Counted from the stretch's first letter, positions 39,300-52,668 are shown. The stretch: DNA of 64,000 nt from Lichtheimia corymbifera B2541 (GCA_000697475.1 JNEU01000966.1:118689-182688); one strand, 5' to 3'. A program made the numbers and translations. Notes: generated from the sequence alone by a model not told the origin.

Positions 39300-40320
39300 G
39301 GGATAGTGGTGTCATTGCATTGTTGGTTACTGCCGTTGCAATCATCCTTGATCCATGATTCGAAATGGGTGCTGCATGCATTGAATCGAGTATTCCAATA
39401 TATCATCCACCGCTGTTCATTCAATCCAGTATATCATATCATCGCCCTTAGCCGCATCCTCGTGATATAATTCATTCGCCCTGCTGACGACGTGCCATGT
39501 AATCAAAGCCACATTCCAGCATTTCTTTCTCATCAGTGCACTTGATTGCATTCATCCATGCATCCATAACCATTGCAAATCCAATATGTTGGTTGGAAAG
39601 AGCCAGGCGATCGCTGCATGCTTGCTTTTCCATTCGGCTGTTGATGCACCTCTTTCTTGGTCAGTTTCCAACGCTGCTCAACCAGGGCGAAGATTGTATG
39701 TACTGCGGTGTATACGATAGCTGATATGGGTCATCCATTGGTATCCGTATGTATCAAAGCTAGTTGCTGTACGTAATAACGCTGCTTCTGTACAATGGCT
39801 ATTTGCTGCTCGTGTCAAAAAAGGCTGCAAGGCAGGATGCTGTGGCAAAGAACGCGGTTCGAGACAATGAAATAAAGTCCTTCATAATAGCAGCAGCAGC
39901 TGTTGTGTTTGGTCGTAGCAGAGAAGTGTGCAAGAGAGCGTGTGTTGCAGTAGATGACAAGGTTGTGAAATACAATGAAGACCTTTCTAATGGCAGCTGC
40001 TGTTACGATTGGTTGTGGCAGAGGAGCGTACAAGAGAACGTGCAGTGTCAAGGAACGCGGGTGTTGTAATGTGGTGCACACGCCATGGGCTTGTCATTGA
40101 GTCAAAGACAATCGCATCCAGGCAGTTGTAGGATCGACATGACGGGTTGAAGCAGGACAATCGTTCGCAGGTTGTAGTTATACGTGAATGGGGCAACAGT
40201 TGAGAATAGGAGAAAGAGGCAAGAAGCTGCAAGTGGAAGAGCTGGAAATTAAAAGTTGGTTGAGCTGTCAGGCATATTCATGCACACTGTAAATTGATCC
40301 ATGACCCTGGTTGCCTCTCT

Positions 40321-41310
40321 TGAACTTCAAACTTTCACACAATATGCTCTTGGATATGCTGATCAACTTTGTCTTAATAAAGAACCCACACTTCATTTAA
40401 AAGTTTTGAATGGGAAGGTGTAATGTGGGGTTTACTATAGGCGGTCGGAAATGGGGTACGCGCCGGATTTATCATTTATCGATTTAGTATGTATTATTTT
40501 GAGATTGCCCATCTTGAACTTGAAACTTGGTAAGAAGGTTCTCTGAGTCATGCTGATCAACTCTATTCATTTAAAAACCGTATGCTTCATTATGATGTTC
40601 CAATGAATCGGACGCTTCTAAATGTAGGGGAGACGATGGACGGGCGGAACGCAAGTAGGGTGCATAGTGCACACCCCCGCGATTGCCCACCTCCATTGCC
40701 AAACTTGGTCAGCACGGTGGGCTTCGACATGCTGATCAACTCCATTCAAATAAAAACGGCATACTTCATTGTGAGAATTAAAATGGGAGCGTCCGACGAT
40801 GAATGGAAGGGAATATGAGTAGGGTGGGCGTCCCATAGCCTTGAGAATGCCCATTTCGAGTCTGAAATTTTCACACAAGATGCTCTCGAGCATGCTGATC
40901 AATTTCGTTCTCATAAAGACCTCACGCTTCATGTAAAAGTTTTGAATGGCAGGGTATAATGTGGGGTTTACTATGATGGGCGGAAATTCCGCACCCGCCC
41001 AAATTCATGAAATGTCAGTTACTATGCATTACCTTGGGATTCCCTCTTTCCAACATGAAACTTGGTAAGAAGGTTCTCTGAGTCATGCTGATCAACTCTA
41101 TACATATTAAAACCACATGCTTCATTATGAAAATCTTGAATGCTGGGCGGGTCCAATGTAGGAGAAACATTGAATACGGCCGATTGCGCCGAGATTGCAC
41201 AGGTCAAACTTCAAACTTTCACACAAGGTAATATCGGGCATGCTGATCACCTTTGTTCTAGTAAAGATCCCACGCTTAATAATGAAAGGTTTGGGAAACA
41301 GATACTCTTA
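40321..41310. repeat. hairpin-prone module cluster, unit A
   Basis: At least six modules, each centred on GCTGATCA at 40358, 40552, 40731, 40894, 41087 and 41242 (spacing 155-194). Consensus: TGAAACTT with CACA or a G-rich variant, about 25 bp, CATGCTGATCAACT, TTCAT, A-run, GCTTCAT, then AAAGTTTTGAATG. The outer parts (TTCAAACTTT... and ...AAAGTTTTGAA) are complementary, so each module can fold. Confidence 0.75.
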
Positions 41311-42888
41311 TATTTACCTATACCGTAAAATGATGGAGATGCTTTTTCCTAATGGATGGTGTGAACCGCATTACCGAGAGATGTAGAGCTGAGTGAAATG
41401 GTATGTGGTTGTGACACGCACACTTCCTTGACATGTTGCAGCACAAATGGATGATGATGATTGCCTTTAGAAAGGTACGGAAGTATACAATATCCAGTAA
41501 TGAAGGTATGCCGAAGTATGTGTATGGCAATAGTGGTTCAATATCACATTGGGATGTAGGAGAAGGTCGACTTGCATAAACCAATTTGTACATGTAAACT
41601 CAGCCAGTAATCAATTCAATGGAGGGATCACTTTTCTTGTTCTCTCAAGGTCATCCTACTCCTCCTTATTGTATCACAAATTCCATATACTTCCTTCATG
41701 ATGGATAATCGAATCACCTTTATTATTCCATCTTCGAAGCTATAATATGTAAATCCATAAGCTAGTAAAGTCCAAGTGCGTAATAAATAAGATGTGCTTT
41801 ATTTCATCTACTAGCTATCTTACTATCTTCCACCTTGCCACCATCGTCGTCGCCTTTGTCATCCGTCATCATCCGTACTCGTCACCAGTAGTCAATCTCC
41901 TTGCCACTATATCCAAGAGACCCAAGAAGAAAAGAATGAGATCATGCAGGCTTCCTTTGTTGAATTCGTTGTCGTTCCGTCATTGGTGTCGTCGTTATCA
42001 TTGTCATTGTTGTGAGCGTGAGTGTCGTAATCATTGTAATCGTCGTCTCTATAAATGAGAAATGGGCAAGTCCAAGAAGCTTTTCCAGCAAACTGGCCAC
42101 TAGATACAGGCTGGGAGTCGAACCCACAGAGATGATGATGCCCCAAGTTGCATAGCCTGATCAAAAGACCTATACTATTCATTATTAGCACACATATAAA
42201 ACAGACGCCTTCTTTATTGTTTGTCCCATTGCACTTGCCTTTTCCATATACACAAAGACCCTTTGTTGTTGGTTCCTGGAAACCCGAAAACCATGGTGTG
42301 GTGTTGTTGAGCCGCAACAAAACGCCAAATGAGCCAACGTCTTGAAACCAAAGTTGCCCTCTATACAAGCTAACACGTCAATGGAACCAGTTCGGCTGCA
42401 GCACTGGGGTCTTTGAATGTACCTGTTGACACCAAGCCTAGAGCGGGAATAGCAACGAACAAGAGACAGCAACGAGATCGCCATGGCAACCACGCTCATT
42501 CCTCAGCATTTGGACACACTTGAGTACGCCTATTCAGAACTATATTAATACCTCACAACCAACATGAGCACACTCTTTTATAATACATTACCTTGATCGT
42601 GATGTGAATGGGATAAAAGCAGAGGAGGGATAAAGAGAACAGAGGCGTTGTGTCAAGCCGTGGAGCTGCTGTTCCCAAATTTGAATTCAACCAGTGTTGT
42701 CATTACATTGACGCCATTCAATTACCCACACACACACAACCCACCCAAATACACTACACCGCCATTAGCATCATCTTCCTCATGATAGGCAATTATAGAT
42801 ACACGTAAATAAAAGAAATGATCATCATGTATAGCAAAAAGCTGTGTGTTATTTTACGTTTATAGGGTCTCAAAGAGAGAAAGAGAGC

Positions 42889-42951
42889 ATGTCTGAGTTA
42901 AATGCAAGCATCATGCAGCAGCTCGACTCTCAGCAATCTGCCATTTTGTGA
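42889..42951 (+). CDS. conserved micro-ORF, unit A (20 aa)
   Basis: ATG TCT GAG ... to TGA (MSELNASIMQQLDSQQSAIL), after tttatagggtctcaaagagag. The same frame is kept in units B and C with substitutions and one in-frame indel. It could be a real peptide, a first coding exon or chance. Confidence 0.3.
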   Translation: MSELNASIMQQLDSQQSAIL

Positions 42952-44289
42952 ATGCTGTCATGTGATTTAAATACAAGGCTTGTGCATATGCAGCACTACT
43001 TGGATGCACTTGGATGCGATATGGTATTGCTTTACCACGAAGCGATGGTTATCATATGAGTCCAAGTAGGTGTATTATCTTCTGAGCACCCGCTTTTGGA
43101 TGCTTTCTGCAGCACATGATCATTGGAACACCGTTCAAACGCCGCTCGAAAGAAAATAAAAGGAGACAGAGAATCCGCAGCCGCCTTTTTCTCTTTGTTC
43201 CCTTCGGGGGATGTATTGGTACCGATCATCTATACGTTGCTGGCGTGGACGAAGTTCCAGTGGGTGGTCTGGGGAACACTCTGTGGCGTAAAGGCGTAAA
43301 CTCCACCTGGTTGTATAGTGGCCCCCCACTTGCAACCACCTCATTTGACACATGTTGAAGGTGCCCCGTGTGGAGAGGTGGGGATGGATGTGTTGGCGAC
43401 CTTCACGAGGTCATCCCTGTGAGTACTTGGGTCTTGAACTCAAGGAAACTAACAGCCACACGCTAGATAGCTTGTCTTTATTAATCAATAAAATAAACCT
43501 TTTCTATGTGTACATATAATGTATTACGTGTTGAATACTAAGTAACCATGTTGCTTGTATTGTAAAGTGATCGTATACCTCATTGGGAGCCAATGTAGGC
43601 GGGTGATCGGTTGAAGGCTTTTGATCGTTTGGCCAACTGGTTACGTGATGATATGCAGGCTACTGGATGCTGCGCTCAACCACAGCTACTTGTTTACCTT
43701 AACACGTGTACGCTGAAAAAATGCACTGGACTATAATACGTAATGTAACTTCATGCCTAGGAAACAAAGGTATATACTTTATATTGGTTGCTATCGATAC
43801 TTTTATATTCCCTGTAGCAAAACTGATATTGACTGGATCCATCCAAAAGCTACGTATTTCAAATGAAGGCGTGCAAGTGATGAGAGACGGCAAGATGAAT
43901 TGTTTGATCAGTGCACAGACCGCATAACATCTAAAGAAATCTAGGTGATGGGATATCAACACAAAGAATCCATTTCTGTGACAGAGCCAGGATGATGGTC
44001 AAAAAGAACTCTTGTTTTATTTCCTGATTTGCTATTGTATCTCCCTTCCCTGCGTCTTGTAAACAATCTCAAATCCTCGTTATTCACCTCCCTCTATTCG
44101 ATCCATCAACTACACTGTATAAAAACAAATCAGTTGGCATGTCCTGATGTTGGCGTAGGGTGTGTTTCACAGATTCTTACCGTGATCACAAATCACTTGG
44201 TCAACGATTGGCTTGCACTATGGGAAGTATGTGTCCTTTTCAGTCTTGTTTAATGCCTTGTCATCCATCCACATCTGTTGTCCATCCTT

Positions 44290-45480
44290 GGCAGGGTCGA
44301 AATCCATTGTCTTCATTAGTCTCCTCTTGAATTGATAAAATGCAGTCTCGTTGCCATGCCATCACCAGCTTCCCCGTAAGACCTGCTGCGAGACTCTTGA
44401 GCTTGCTCATATAGCTGGACGTAGCGTGTATATGATGAGATTTGGGATAGCACCCATTTTGAGCAGCATACCAAAAAGTGACACATACCATCCATGGTTG
44501 TTCATGGCACTTCTATAGTTGCCTTGTTCTCTTTGCCTATACACGGCCAAAGGCCCATTGTATGGTTTAACCAATATTGAGCGAGTGACCTTTTCAAAAG
44601 TCAGGAATAAAACGTTGACTTACGCTAGAAACATCCGCCATTCCAAAGAAAATAGCACCTTGTGTTGATTGTTGTTCAGAGAGAATACCATAGAGCAATG
44701 TAATAAACGGCGTCCTACATCACAGTATACTGTTAACCACCGACCACAAAAACAAAATTCAAACATCTGCCATCCTACTTACAGGGAAATCTAGGATCAG
44801 GAAGAACGCGTATCCAATAAACCGCTTCCCTTTCCGCTGGACGTACGCATGCCCCAGTAGCCATCAAATGACACCATCACCAAAACAATCGCTGCCTTGG
44901 GATCATCGACTTTGAGTAGAGATTCACCAATGAAGCGCATCATAACCTGTGACGTAGTTGAAATTGCATTAGCGATGGTATGTATAATAAGTTATATGGT
45001 GCACTTACCATAAGCGATAAGATGATAGATCAGATCCACCAGTGTTGTGGTTCATAGGTATTCTCCAAAGCAATGCATATGGCCAATAATACTTGACAAT
45101 AAACAGGATCATGAATGAATAGGCTTATCTTGTAGATCCAAAAAAGATATACGTACCGTGCTTCAGGATCAACCATCGTCCAACACATTCGACCTATAAT
45201 AAATGTAATGCAGTATAGTGAGTGAACCATCCCAAACACTCACCATTTCAACATAGCCAAAAGGTACCGTTTAAAGTGGTGTTTCGGTTCTCGTGTGTAT
45301 AATAATAGGAAATAATACGTACGACGTCAATTGGATCTTGTGTAAGAAGCGAGGAGATATCATCTTGATCGAGTTACTGCTGGTTGTTGATATCATCTGC
45401 AAGCACGTCGTTTTGGAATTTTGTATAAGGATCAAGGTGAAAAAGTGGCCACGCGACTAAGGGTCGATGAGGTTGATAAG
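44290..45480 (-). pseudogene. degenerate multi-exon gene, unit A
   Basis: Several exon-like blocks on the minus strand have good splice sites but broken frames. From 5' to 3': QDPIDVV and HHFKRYLLAMLK (45340-45240), MCWTMVDPEA (45160), ALENTYEPQHWW (45040), MRFIGESLLKVDDPKAAIVL then, one frame off, VRPAEREAVYWIRVLPDPRFP (44950-44780), FITLLYGILSEQQSTQGAIF (44700-44640), LVKPYNGPLAVYRQREQGNY (44600-44510) and YVQLYEQAQESRSRSYGEAG, then stop (44420-44330). Blocks read like a conserved soluble protein, but I do not recognise it. Frame breaks at about 44850 and near 45180 argue for a pseudogene. Confidence 0.55.
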
Positions 45481-45973
45481 AGATACGCCTGCGTGGTTTG
45501 TTCAAGGCTTCATAAAGGCGTTGGTGTCCATGGCGTGGAAGCTGCTAATTGGTTCCTCAAGGTTAGTTACAATGGCACTGTCGATCGTGCACCTAATTCC
45601 TCACCTTACCTTGCTCAAGATGCCTTGGATTACTGTCGATGGACTTGGATTGGGAACGTCATTCGCTTGTTGGAGTCAAAAGTGACAGAAGGAAGACAAA
45701 GAGGAGCTTGGTGAAACGACGCGTTTTACCCCCGACTGGAAGTTTATAGCCAGCCTCCCCTTATCTCCATTGCCACCACCGGTTCATTGTTCATATCACC
45801 ATGCAGGCTTGTTTCCATTGTTTCCCCTAGTCATTGTCGTTATCTACCATCCTTGCTCTTTGTACTTTAAAGACAAGTCAGAATAAAGAAGAGGTGTAAA
45901 TGCATATCGCGTCTGAGATTTATTAGTTGATACACGAGTGTCATGCAGCGTGTTGTTGTACAGACATGATTGT

Positions 45974-45994
45974 GATCGATCGATCGATCGACCG
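45974..45994. repeat. (GATC)n run, unit A
   Basis: About five GATC tetramers, self-complementary. The same run at the same place in unit B (55791-55810). Confidence 0.8.
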
Positions 45995-47093
45995 ATACTC
46001 AACAACCTACTCCACATAAGCAATATTGGTCTGAGGGTGCTAATGGTGATGCTCTGTAATTTACATACAATAATCATTCAGGGTTAACAATAAAGGGGAT
46101 GGCTGGTCAATGAATGTCTGTGTGTTGCAGCATGTTGTTCCTTGCGTGCGAAAAAATTTTCACGTGAAAAAGGGTTGGTTGGGATGCATGACGACAAACA
46201 CATTAATGCATGCATTCCCAATATCCGGTAACCCCCTTTTTTCTTTACCAGTGAGATCGATTTTCTTTACTTCCAAGGCGGTATGCTGTTATGGCGTATT
46301 CACGTAAGCTATTTGCATCTTTCCCAAGTGATACCATTTTATTCTCGTGAAGGTGCATCATAATGTAGTAAATTAAGGCGATTCTTACGGCGGATTGATT
46401 CTGTCAAAAAGGTGGGTTGCCTTTTCTGGATCAGAAAACTGACGCGTCGGATCAAGTCATCCGAGGTGTCTCCCCCGACATTGTACACCGATTATCGATT
46501 CAACAAAAGCTGTAGATCAACATTCACGCAATCATTATACTTGTCACTTCTTCACCACGACAATACATGTAAAGAAAACATTCATTCAAATCTTGGTTGG
46601 GATGCAGGTACCTGCGTTGCTGCACAATTTTGACACGCTCAAAGTTGGTTGACAGCAATATGACAGCGGATGCATTTGTATGTTCATCCAAGGAATATAC
46701 CAAATTACACAATGCCCATTAATTACCATCCATGTAATGGGTCAATTATACGCATTATCCTGTTCAAAAGTAAGGATGCATCGAATGTAGACGAGTGGGT
46801 AAAGTATATGAAGATTGGGGGTGTGTGTCTTCAACTATGGAAACTGCAACAAAGAACCTTCTTGCGCGAATGTAACCTTGCCCCCCCATGATCCCTATCG
46901 AATTAGATATGGTTCATGGTGAGCATAAAACGCGATGAATACTGCGCAGCATCTTTTTCCTTCCCCTTTCGACTCTTTCTCCATATGTCAAGTTCTTCTT
47001 CTACTTCAGCCTCTGCCACGAGCAAGCTCACTACCGTCTCTATAGCCTCTGCCTCGAGCAAGCTTACTTGCCTCTTCAGCCTCTGCCTCGTGC

Positions 47094-48428
47094 ATGCTTA
47101 CTATCGCCTCAGCCTCTGCCTCGAGCAAGCTTACTACTGCTACTCCTACGCTTAAGCGTACGGTTTCCAACACGTCACTTGACAGTGCGCGTTCTCAAGA
47201 TCCTGGCCATCCTACTGTTCACAAGCGCATCCACCTTGATGAACTTTCTGATGAAGCAAGCTCTTCGTCTGACAACGACTCCGGTGACAGTGATCATGAA
47301 AGTGACGATGAACACCAACAAGAAGAAGAAGAAGATCCCGTTTGGGAGATGATGGCGCCCAACGTGTGGGATACTTTGTCCGGTGCACACCGCAACAAGA
47401 CAATCACATGGAAGAAAGAGATGAACGATATTGTTGAGGTGTTCGGTACGTTACTTGAAGAAGAATACTAGCACTGATCTCATGACACACTTTCTTTTTC
47501 TTGCAATTTTGTAGGCACTGATAGTGAGATTATGACCAAGCTTCAAGGTCTCGCTACAGGCGCTTCAATCGAGCTCGTTGATGGCAAGGTCTTGGGGATC
47601 AGTGGACCGGCTCAGAAAGTTGACCATCTGGTCAACGTTATGCAACGCCTGGTAAATATGTCACAAGCAAAAAGTGGTTATGTATTGACTATCAACTTCT
47701 AAACACATTCTTTCTTTTTGGTAGCTAGTGGTTTTTGGGCCAGCAACAAAAAACTACGTTACCATCACTGTTGGTGGCACTCAGGTGTCACACCACCTCG
47801 CTTCATTGAAGCAAACGGTGGGAGCAAAAGGAAGAGTGGTAGCGGCGGAGAAAATCCACTTTTCCGTTTGCAAGACGGATGGGACGTGGTCTGCTGTAGA
47901 CGTACGACATCTTGCTAAAGATATTGCGGCAATTTTGGCAAAAGCACCACAATCCATACACAACACATTCATCTGCGACAAGGTCGCATTCTTCAACCCA
48001 ACTAGCCCAGTCCAAGGTATACATCATGCTCACGTGTATCTCTTCATTTCACTTCAACTAAGCAAATGTTGGTTTAGTACTTGCCGTATGCCCCTCCGAT
48101 GAAGCCAGCCCGATTCATGCGTTGATCGGTATGCATTGATCGTTTTTACAATAGTCCAAAGCCATACTCATCATTATATCTTATAGCAATGTTGCAGGAT
48201 GCATTGCAGCAACAAGGTGGTCTTATCATGGAGACGACAACGCACGCCACCATTATCAACAGGAGGAAGGGATCTGCATCTCTTGCCACCATCCTCGCAC
48301 CCTACGTCTCAAGCAGCCACAATTGGATGGGCCCCCTTTCAATTCAGAAGGTCGCGGTAAGTAGGTTTGTTACCTCACTTCACTCAAAGAACCTTCAATA
48401 CTTCAACCTCTGGGAGGTGGATGTATGA
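47094..48428 (+). CDS. ASCC1/AKAP7-like KH + 2H-phosphoesterase protein, unit A
   Basis: Five exons (47094-47445, 47515-47651, 47725-48016, 48078-48128, 48187-48428), all GT-AG, give 357 residues. Acidic Ser-rich N-terminus, then WEMMAPNVWDTLSG. A KH-like segment follows (IMTKLQGLATGASIELVDGK, LGISGPAQKVDHLVNVMQRL). The C-terminal half has KIHFSV and METTTHATIINRR, the two H-h-[ST]-h motifs of 2H phosphoesterases, separated by VLAVCPSDEASPIHALIAML, the order seen in ASCC1 and AKAP7 (RNA-end and alkylation-response factors). Upstream, the Ser/Ala repeat frame seen in B is broken by a 2-nt deletion, so I start at the internal ATG 47094. A GTAAGT inside the last exon (48359) could give an alternative 3' end. 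Confidence 0.62.
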
Positions 48429-50002
48429 TCTGCGTTTGGGGTCCTTCTCATGACATTTAGTCATCACACGTCATCCGCCCTGACACGGCGTTAAATGTGT
48501 TCGCCTGAGTATGGCGCTAAACTGCTCGTCCGAAACGACGTTAAACTATGGGTGTGGATTGCCAATCACCTCCTCGTGGTCACACCTGGAAACCATCTTG
48601 GTTGATGGGCTAAGAATTGGCACAGCTAGGTTGTTTACTTTAATAATCAATAAAGGTCTATTTAAACACAATGTCAATTATATTGCTATATATAATAAAA
48701 CTTGTTCTATCCTCTCTACAAGAACCTTATATACGTTGTATCTTTTATCAATAAACATCCCATAATCCTTTCAGGCACTTCTTGGAAGGCAGTAATAGTA
48801 AAACAGGTTGGGTAAGAGATTAATTGAGTGGGTCGTTCAATCAGGAACCATCCCCATAACAATAATGCACATCTTTCATATGAGCGGGTAGTACGATCCT
48901 TTAATTCTTATGTGAATCCAATGTTCATCGATATAGATCTTTCTCAGGTAAATACAATAATGGAACAGCATCACCAAAATGAATATGATGAGTGAATCAG
49001 ATAAACCAACAGCTGCCATTGTTTCAGTATCGTTGGTAGCTGCCGCCACAATCAGTATCATCCAAGATCCCAAAGCCGCTGCTGCGTGCCTTCATTCCAA
49101 TGATCCAATATCTTCCATTCCCATGGCATTAAAACACGTCTCACGAATGCCGTCCAATCCATCACCATCATCCACATGATAGAATCCTTCCTTCTTGCTG
49201 ACGACGTGCCAGGTAATCACAATAACACTCCCTTCACTGCACTTGATTGCCTCCATCCATTCATCCTAACCATTGCATTTCCAGTATTTGATATAAAGAA
49301 CCCTCTCCCCTGTGATCCTGCTGATATGCTTCCTTTTCCATCCAGCCGTTGGTCTCTATCTCTCTTTTGATCGTTTCCCAACGCAGTTCAAACATGTGAA
49401 GATTGCTTGTGTGTATTTGGAAGTTGATATGGCATCATCCATTGGAATATGTATATGTTGAATCAAGTTGCTACACGTAAATAAAGTGATTCTATACAAT
49501 GGCTATCTGCTGTTCATGTGATAAGGCTGAAATACAAGTTGTTGCAAGTAAAGAATGCTGTTTGAGACAAAGGAGTAAGACCTTGTTGGTGGTGTGGAGG
49601 AGTGAGCAAGAGCGCGAGTTGCAGTAGAGCGACAAGGTTGTGAACGCTGTTCGAGACAATGGAATAAAGACCTTGCTATTGGCAACTGCTGGAATGAATG
49701 CTGTTACGATTGGTTGTGGCATTGAAGTGTACAAGAGAACGTGCAATGTCAAGGAACGCGGGTGTTGTCGTGGGGTGCATATGCCATGAACTTGCCATTC
49801 AGTCAAAGACTTTCAGATCAAGACAACTGTGGGATTGACATGATGGGTTGAAGCGGGGCAATCGTTCGCAGGTTGTAATTGTAGTTGAATGGGGCAACAG
49901 TTGAGAATGGGAGGAAGAGGGAAGAGCTGGAAATTAAAGTTGGTTGAGCTGTCAGGCATATTCATGCACACTGTAAATTGATCCATGACCCTGATTGCCT
50001 CT

Positions 50003-50680
50003 CTTGAACCTGAAACTTTCACACAATATGCTCTTGGACATGCTGATCAATTTTGTATTAATAATGAACCCACACTTCATTTGAAAATTTTGAATGGGAA
50101 GGTGCAATGTGGGGTTTACTATAGGCGGTCGGAAATGGGGTACGCTCCGGATTTATCATTTATCGATTTAGTATGTATTATCTTGGGATCCCCCACCTTG
50201 AACTTGAAACTTGGTAAGCAGGTTCGCTGAGCCATGCTGATAAACTCTATTCATTTAAAAATGAATGGCTTCATTATGATGTTTTATGAATCGGGCGGTC
50301 CATATATAGGACGGACGGAGCGCAAGTAGGGTGCATAGTGCACACCCCCGCGGTTGCCCACCTCCATTGTGAAACTTGGTCAGGCGGTGGGCTTCGACAT
50401 GCTGATCAACTCCATTCAAATAAAAACTATACGCTTCATTTTGAGAACTTTAATGCGGGCGTCCGCCGATGAACGGACGGTATATATGTAGGGTGGACGG
50501 CCTAGGACCTTGAGATTGCCCACATCCATCGTGAAACTTGCGCACACATGATGCTGTAGACCATGGCGAGTATTTTGTTCTCATAAAGACCTCACGCTTC
50601 ATTAGGAAAATGGTGAGAAACAGGTACCTTTATGTTTTACGTGTACTGTAAGCGTGATGGGGTTGCTTTTTCCTACTGGA
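50003..50680. repeat. hairpin-prone module cluster, unit B
   Basis: Four modules, cores at 50042, 50235 (GCTGATAAA), 50401 and a diverged one near 50565. Two modules of the A and C clusters are missing here. Confidence 0.75.
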
Positions 50681-51106
50681 TGGTGTCGACTGCATTAACG
50701 GAAAGATAGAGCTGAGTGAAATGGCACGTGGCTGTTACACAACACGTCCTTGACATGTTGCTGCATAAATGGAGGATGATGATCGCCTTTTGGAAGGCAC
50801 GTCAGTAAACGACATCCAATAATGAAGATGTGTGTGTGGCAAGGTATGTATTTGTAGGATGACAATAACAGCTCCACATCACATTTGGGTGTAGGAGAAG
50901 GTCGACTTGCATAAACTAATTTGTACGTGTAAACCCAGCCAGTAATCAATTCAATGGAGGGATCACTTTTCTTTTTCTCTCAACTCCATCCTACTCCTCC
51001 TTATTGTATCACAAACGCCATATGCTTCTTTCATGATCGATAACCGAATCACCTTTATTATTCCGTCGAAGCTATATTATGTCATCCACAAGCTAGCAAA
51101 GTCCAA

Positions 51107-51553
51107 GTGCGTAATAAAAAAAGGAATGCTTTATTTCATCTTGCTATCTTGCTATCTTGCTACGTACCTTGCCACCATCGTCGTCTTTGTCATCCGTCAT
51201 CGTCTGTACTCGTACTCGTCACCAGTCGTCAATCTTCTCCCTCCTCGTCACCCAATATCATCCCAGGCACACCAGTAGAAAAGAATGGGGTCGTTATCAT
51301 TGTCATTGTTGTGAGCGTGGTTATCGTCGTAATAATCGTCGTAATCGTCGCCTCTATAAATAAAATAAAAAGAGCCAAGTTAGGCAACCTGATTCCGGGG
51401 ATGATGGCGATTTGGTATACCGTTAGACGATTCTCTCTAAGGAAGGAACCAAATCACCGCCATAAGAGCAACGCCGGGAGGTCCCTTGTTCTTGAGAAAG
51501 CACTGCACGAATCACGCAAGACCAGTTCGATCGAAGGATATCACTTTCATTGA
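51107..51553 (+). CDS. possible membrane protein, unit B
   Basis: Frame with a Ser-rich stretch, then a strongly hydrophobic segment made of Val/Ile (VVIIVIVVSVVIVVIIVVIV) coded by a GTC/ATC/GTA repeat. A basic tail follows (KIKRAK... RRFSLRKEPNHRHKSN) and ends HFH. Unit C keeps the frame after the first 15 or so codons. Since the hydrophobic part comes from a simple repeat, a chance frame is possible. Upstream codons differ by a frameshift from unit C, and the first codon is not certain to be used. Confidence 0.35.
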   Translation: MRNKKRNALFHLAILLSCYVPCHHRRLCHPSSSVLVLVTSRQSSPSSSPNIIPGTPVEKNGVVIIVIVVSVVIVVIIVVIVASINKIKRAKLGNLIPGMMAIWYTVRRFSLRKEPNHRHKSNAGRSLVLEKALHESRKTSSIEGYHFH

Positions 51554-52602
51554 ATCCAGGCTCATAGTTGTTCTCATTTCATCCTCTCCAATCCTTGCAA
51601 TCATTTTCCGCCTCATGAAAGAAATCCTCAAGGGAAAAGAACGAGCCTATCACGAGAAGAGCGTGTTGGTTTGCACTGATGTCAACACATCCACGACCGG
51701 GGCGACTACAAGCTGTTGCAAATCCCCTTTTACCCTCAACACGGGTGGCCATGCTCTTCCAAAAACCCATCGCCATCGAACCATCAACTCAATGCAGACC
51801 TGTAGAGCCCTGGACGCGCTCCAAGAAGCTTTTCCAGCAAACTGGCCACTTGATACAGGGTGTGAGTCGAACCCAAAGAGATGGTGATACACCAGTTGCA
51901 CGGCCTGACCAAAAGAAACCTATACGATTCATTATTAGCACACATATACAATAATCGCCTTTTTATTGTTTGTCCCATTGCACTTGCCTTTTCCATATAC
52001 GCAAAGACCCTTTGTTGTTGGTTACTGGAAACCGAAAAACCATGGTGTAGTGTAGTTGAGCCGAAACAGAACGTCAAACCAGACAACGTCTTGAAACCAA
52101 ACTTGCCCTCTATACAAGCAAACACGTCAATGGAACAAGGTCTGCTGCAACATTGGGCGCTGAATGTACCTGTTGACACCAAGCGAAGAGGCAGCAACGA
52201 TATCGCCATGGCAACCACGCTCATTCCTCAGCACTTGGACACGCTTGACAATGCCTGTTCAGAACTACATTAGTACCTCACAACCAACAACAGCACTTTT
52301 TTATAATACATTACCTTGATCGGGATGTGAATGGGATAAAAGCAGAGGAGGGATAAAGAGAACAGAGGCGTTGTCTCAAGTCGTGGAGCTGCTGTTCCCA
52401 AAGTTCAACCAGTGGTGTTATTATTACATTGACGCCATTCAATTATCCACAAACGCAACCCACCCAAACACACTACACCGTCATTAACATCCTCATCTTC
52501 ATGATAGACAATAGTTACACGTAAATAAAAGAAATGATCATCATGTGTAGCATAAAGCTGTGTGTTATTTTACGTTTATAGGGTCTCAAAGAGAGAGCCA
52601 GC

Positions 52603-52668
52603 ATGTCTGAGTCAAATGCAAGCATCGTCATGCAGCAGCTTGACTTTCAGCAATCTGCCATTTTGTGA
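52603..52668 (+). CDS. conserved micro-ORF, unit B (21 aa)
   Basis: As in unit A but with one extra codon (Val after ASI) and Ser, Phe changes. Start and stop are conserved. Confidence 0.3.
   Translation: MSESNASIVMQQLDFQQSAIL

Larger units (their letters stand above)
39300..48860 (+). repeat. tandem array unit A (about 9.6 kb)
   Basis: First unit of a three-copy tandem array; its first few hundred bases are the most diverged. Order: leader with imperfect about-100-bp repeats (39750-40250); hairpin modules (40321-41310); a block with a conserved minus-strand start YKLVYASRPSPT (about 41590); TCG/ATC-rich stretch (41830-42060); mostly non-coding 42100-44250 with polyadenylation-like tcaataaaataaacc at 43484; degenerate minus-strand gene (44290-45480); GATC run (45974); ASCC1-like gene (47094-48428). 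Compared with B and C it lacks about 470 bp after 42060. Confidence 0.85.

Noticed and set aside
40321..41310. CRISPR-like array in the hairpin module cluster
   Set aside because: Module length (155-195 bp), variable spacing, imperfect repeats and a eukaryotic context exclude CRISPR.
43721..43926. Frame with a hydrophobic stretch (GIYFILVAIDTFIFPVAKL) in units A and C
   Set aside because: Unit B has an inserted base just after the start and other indels; not supported as a gene though partly conserved.
51881..52273. 130-codon frame in unit B (start near MVIHQLHGL) as a gene
   Set aside because: Units A and C break the frame in several places; only the last 40 codons are shared.
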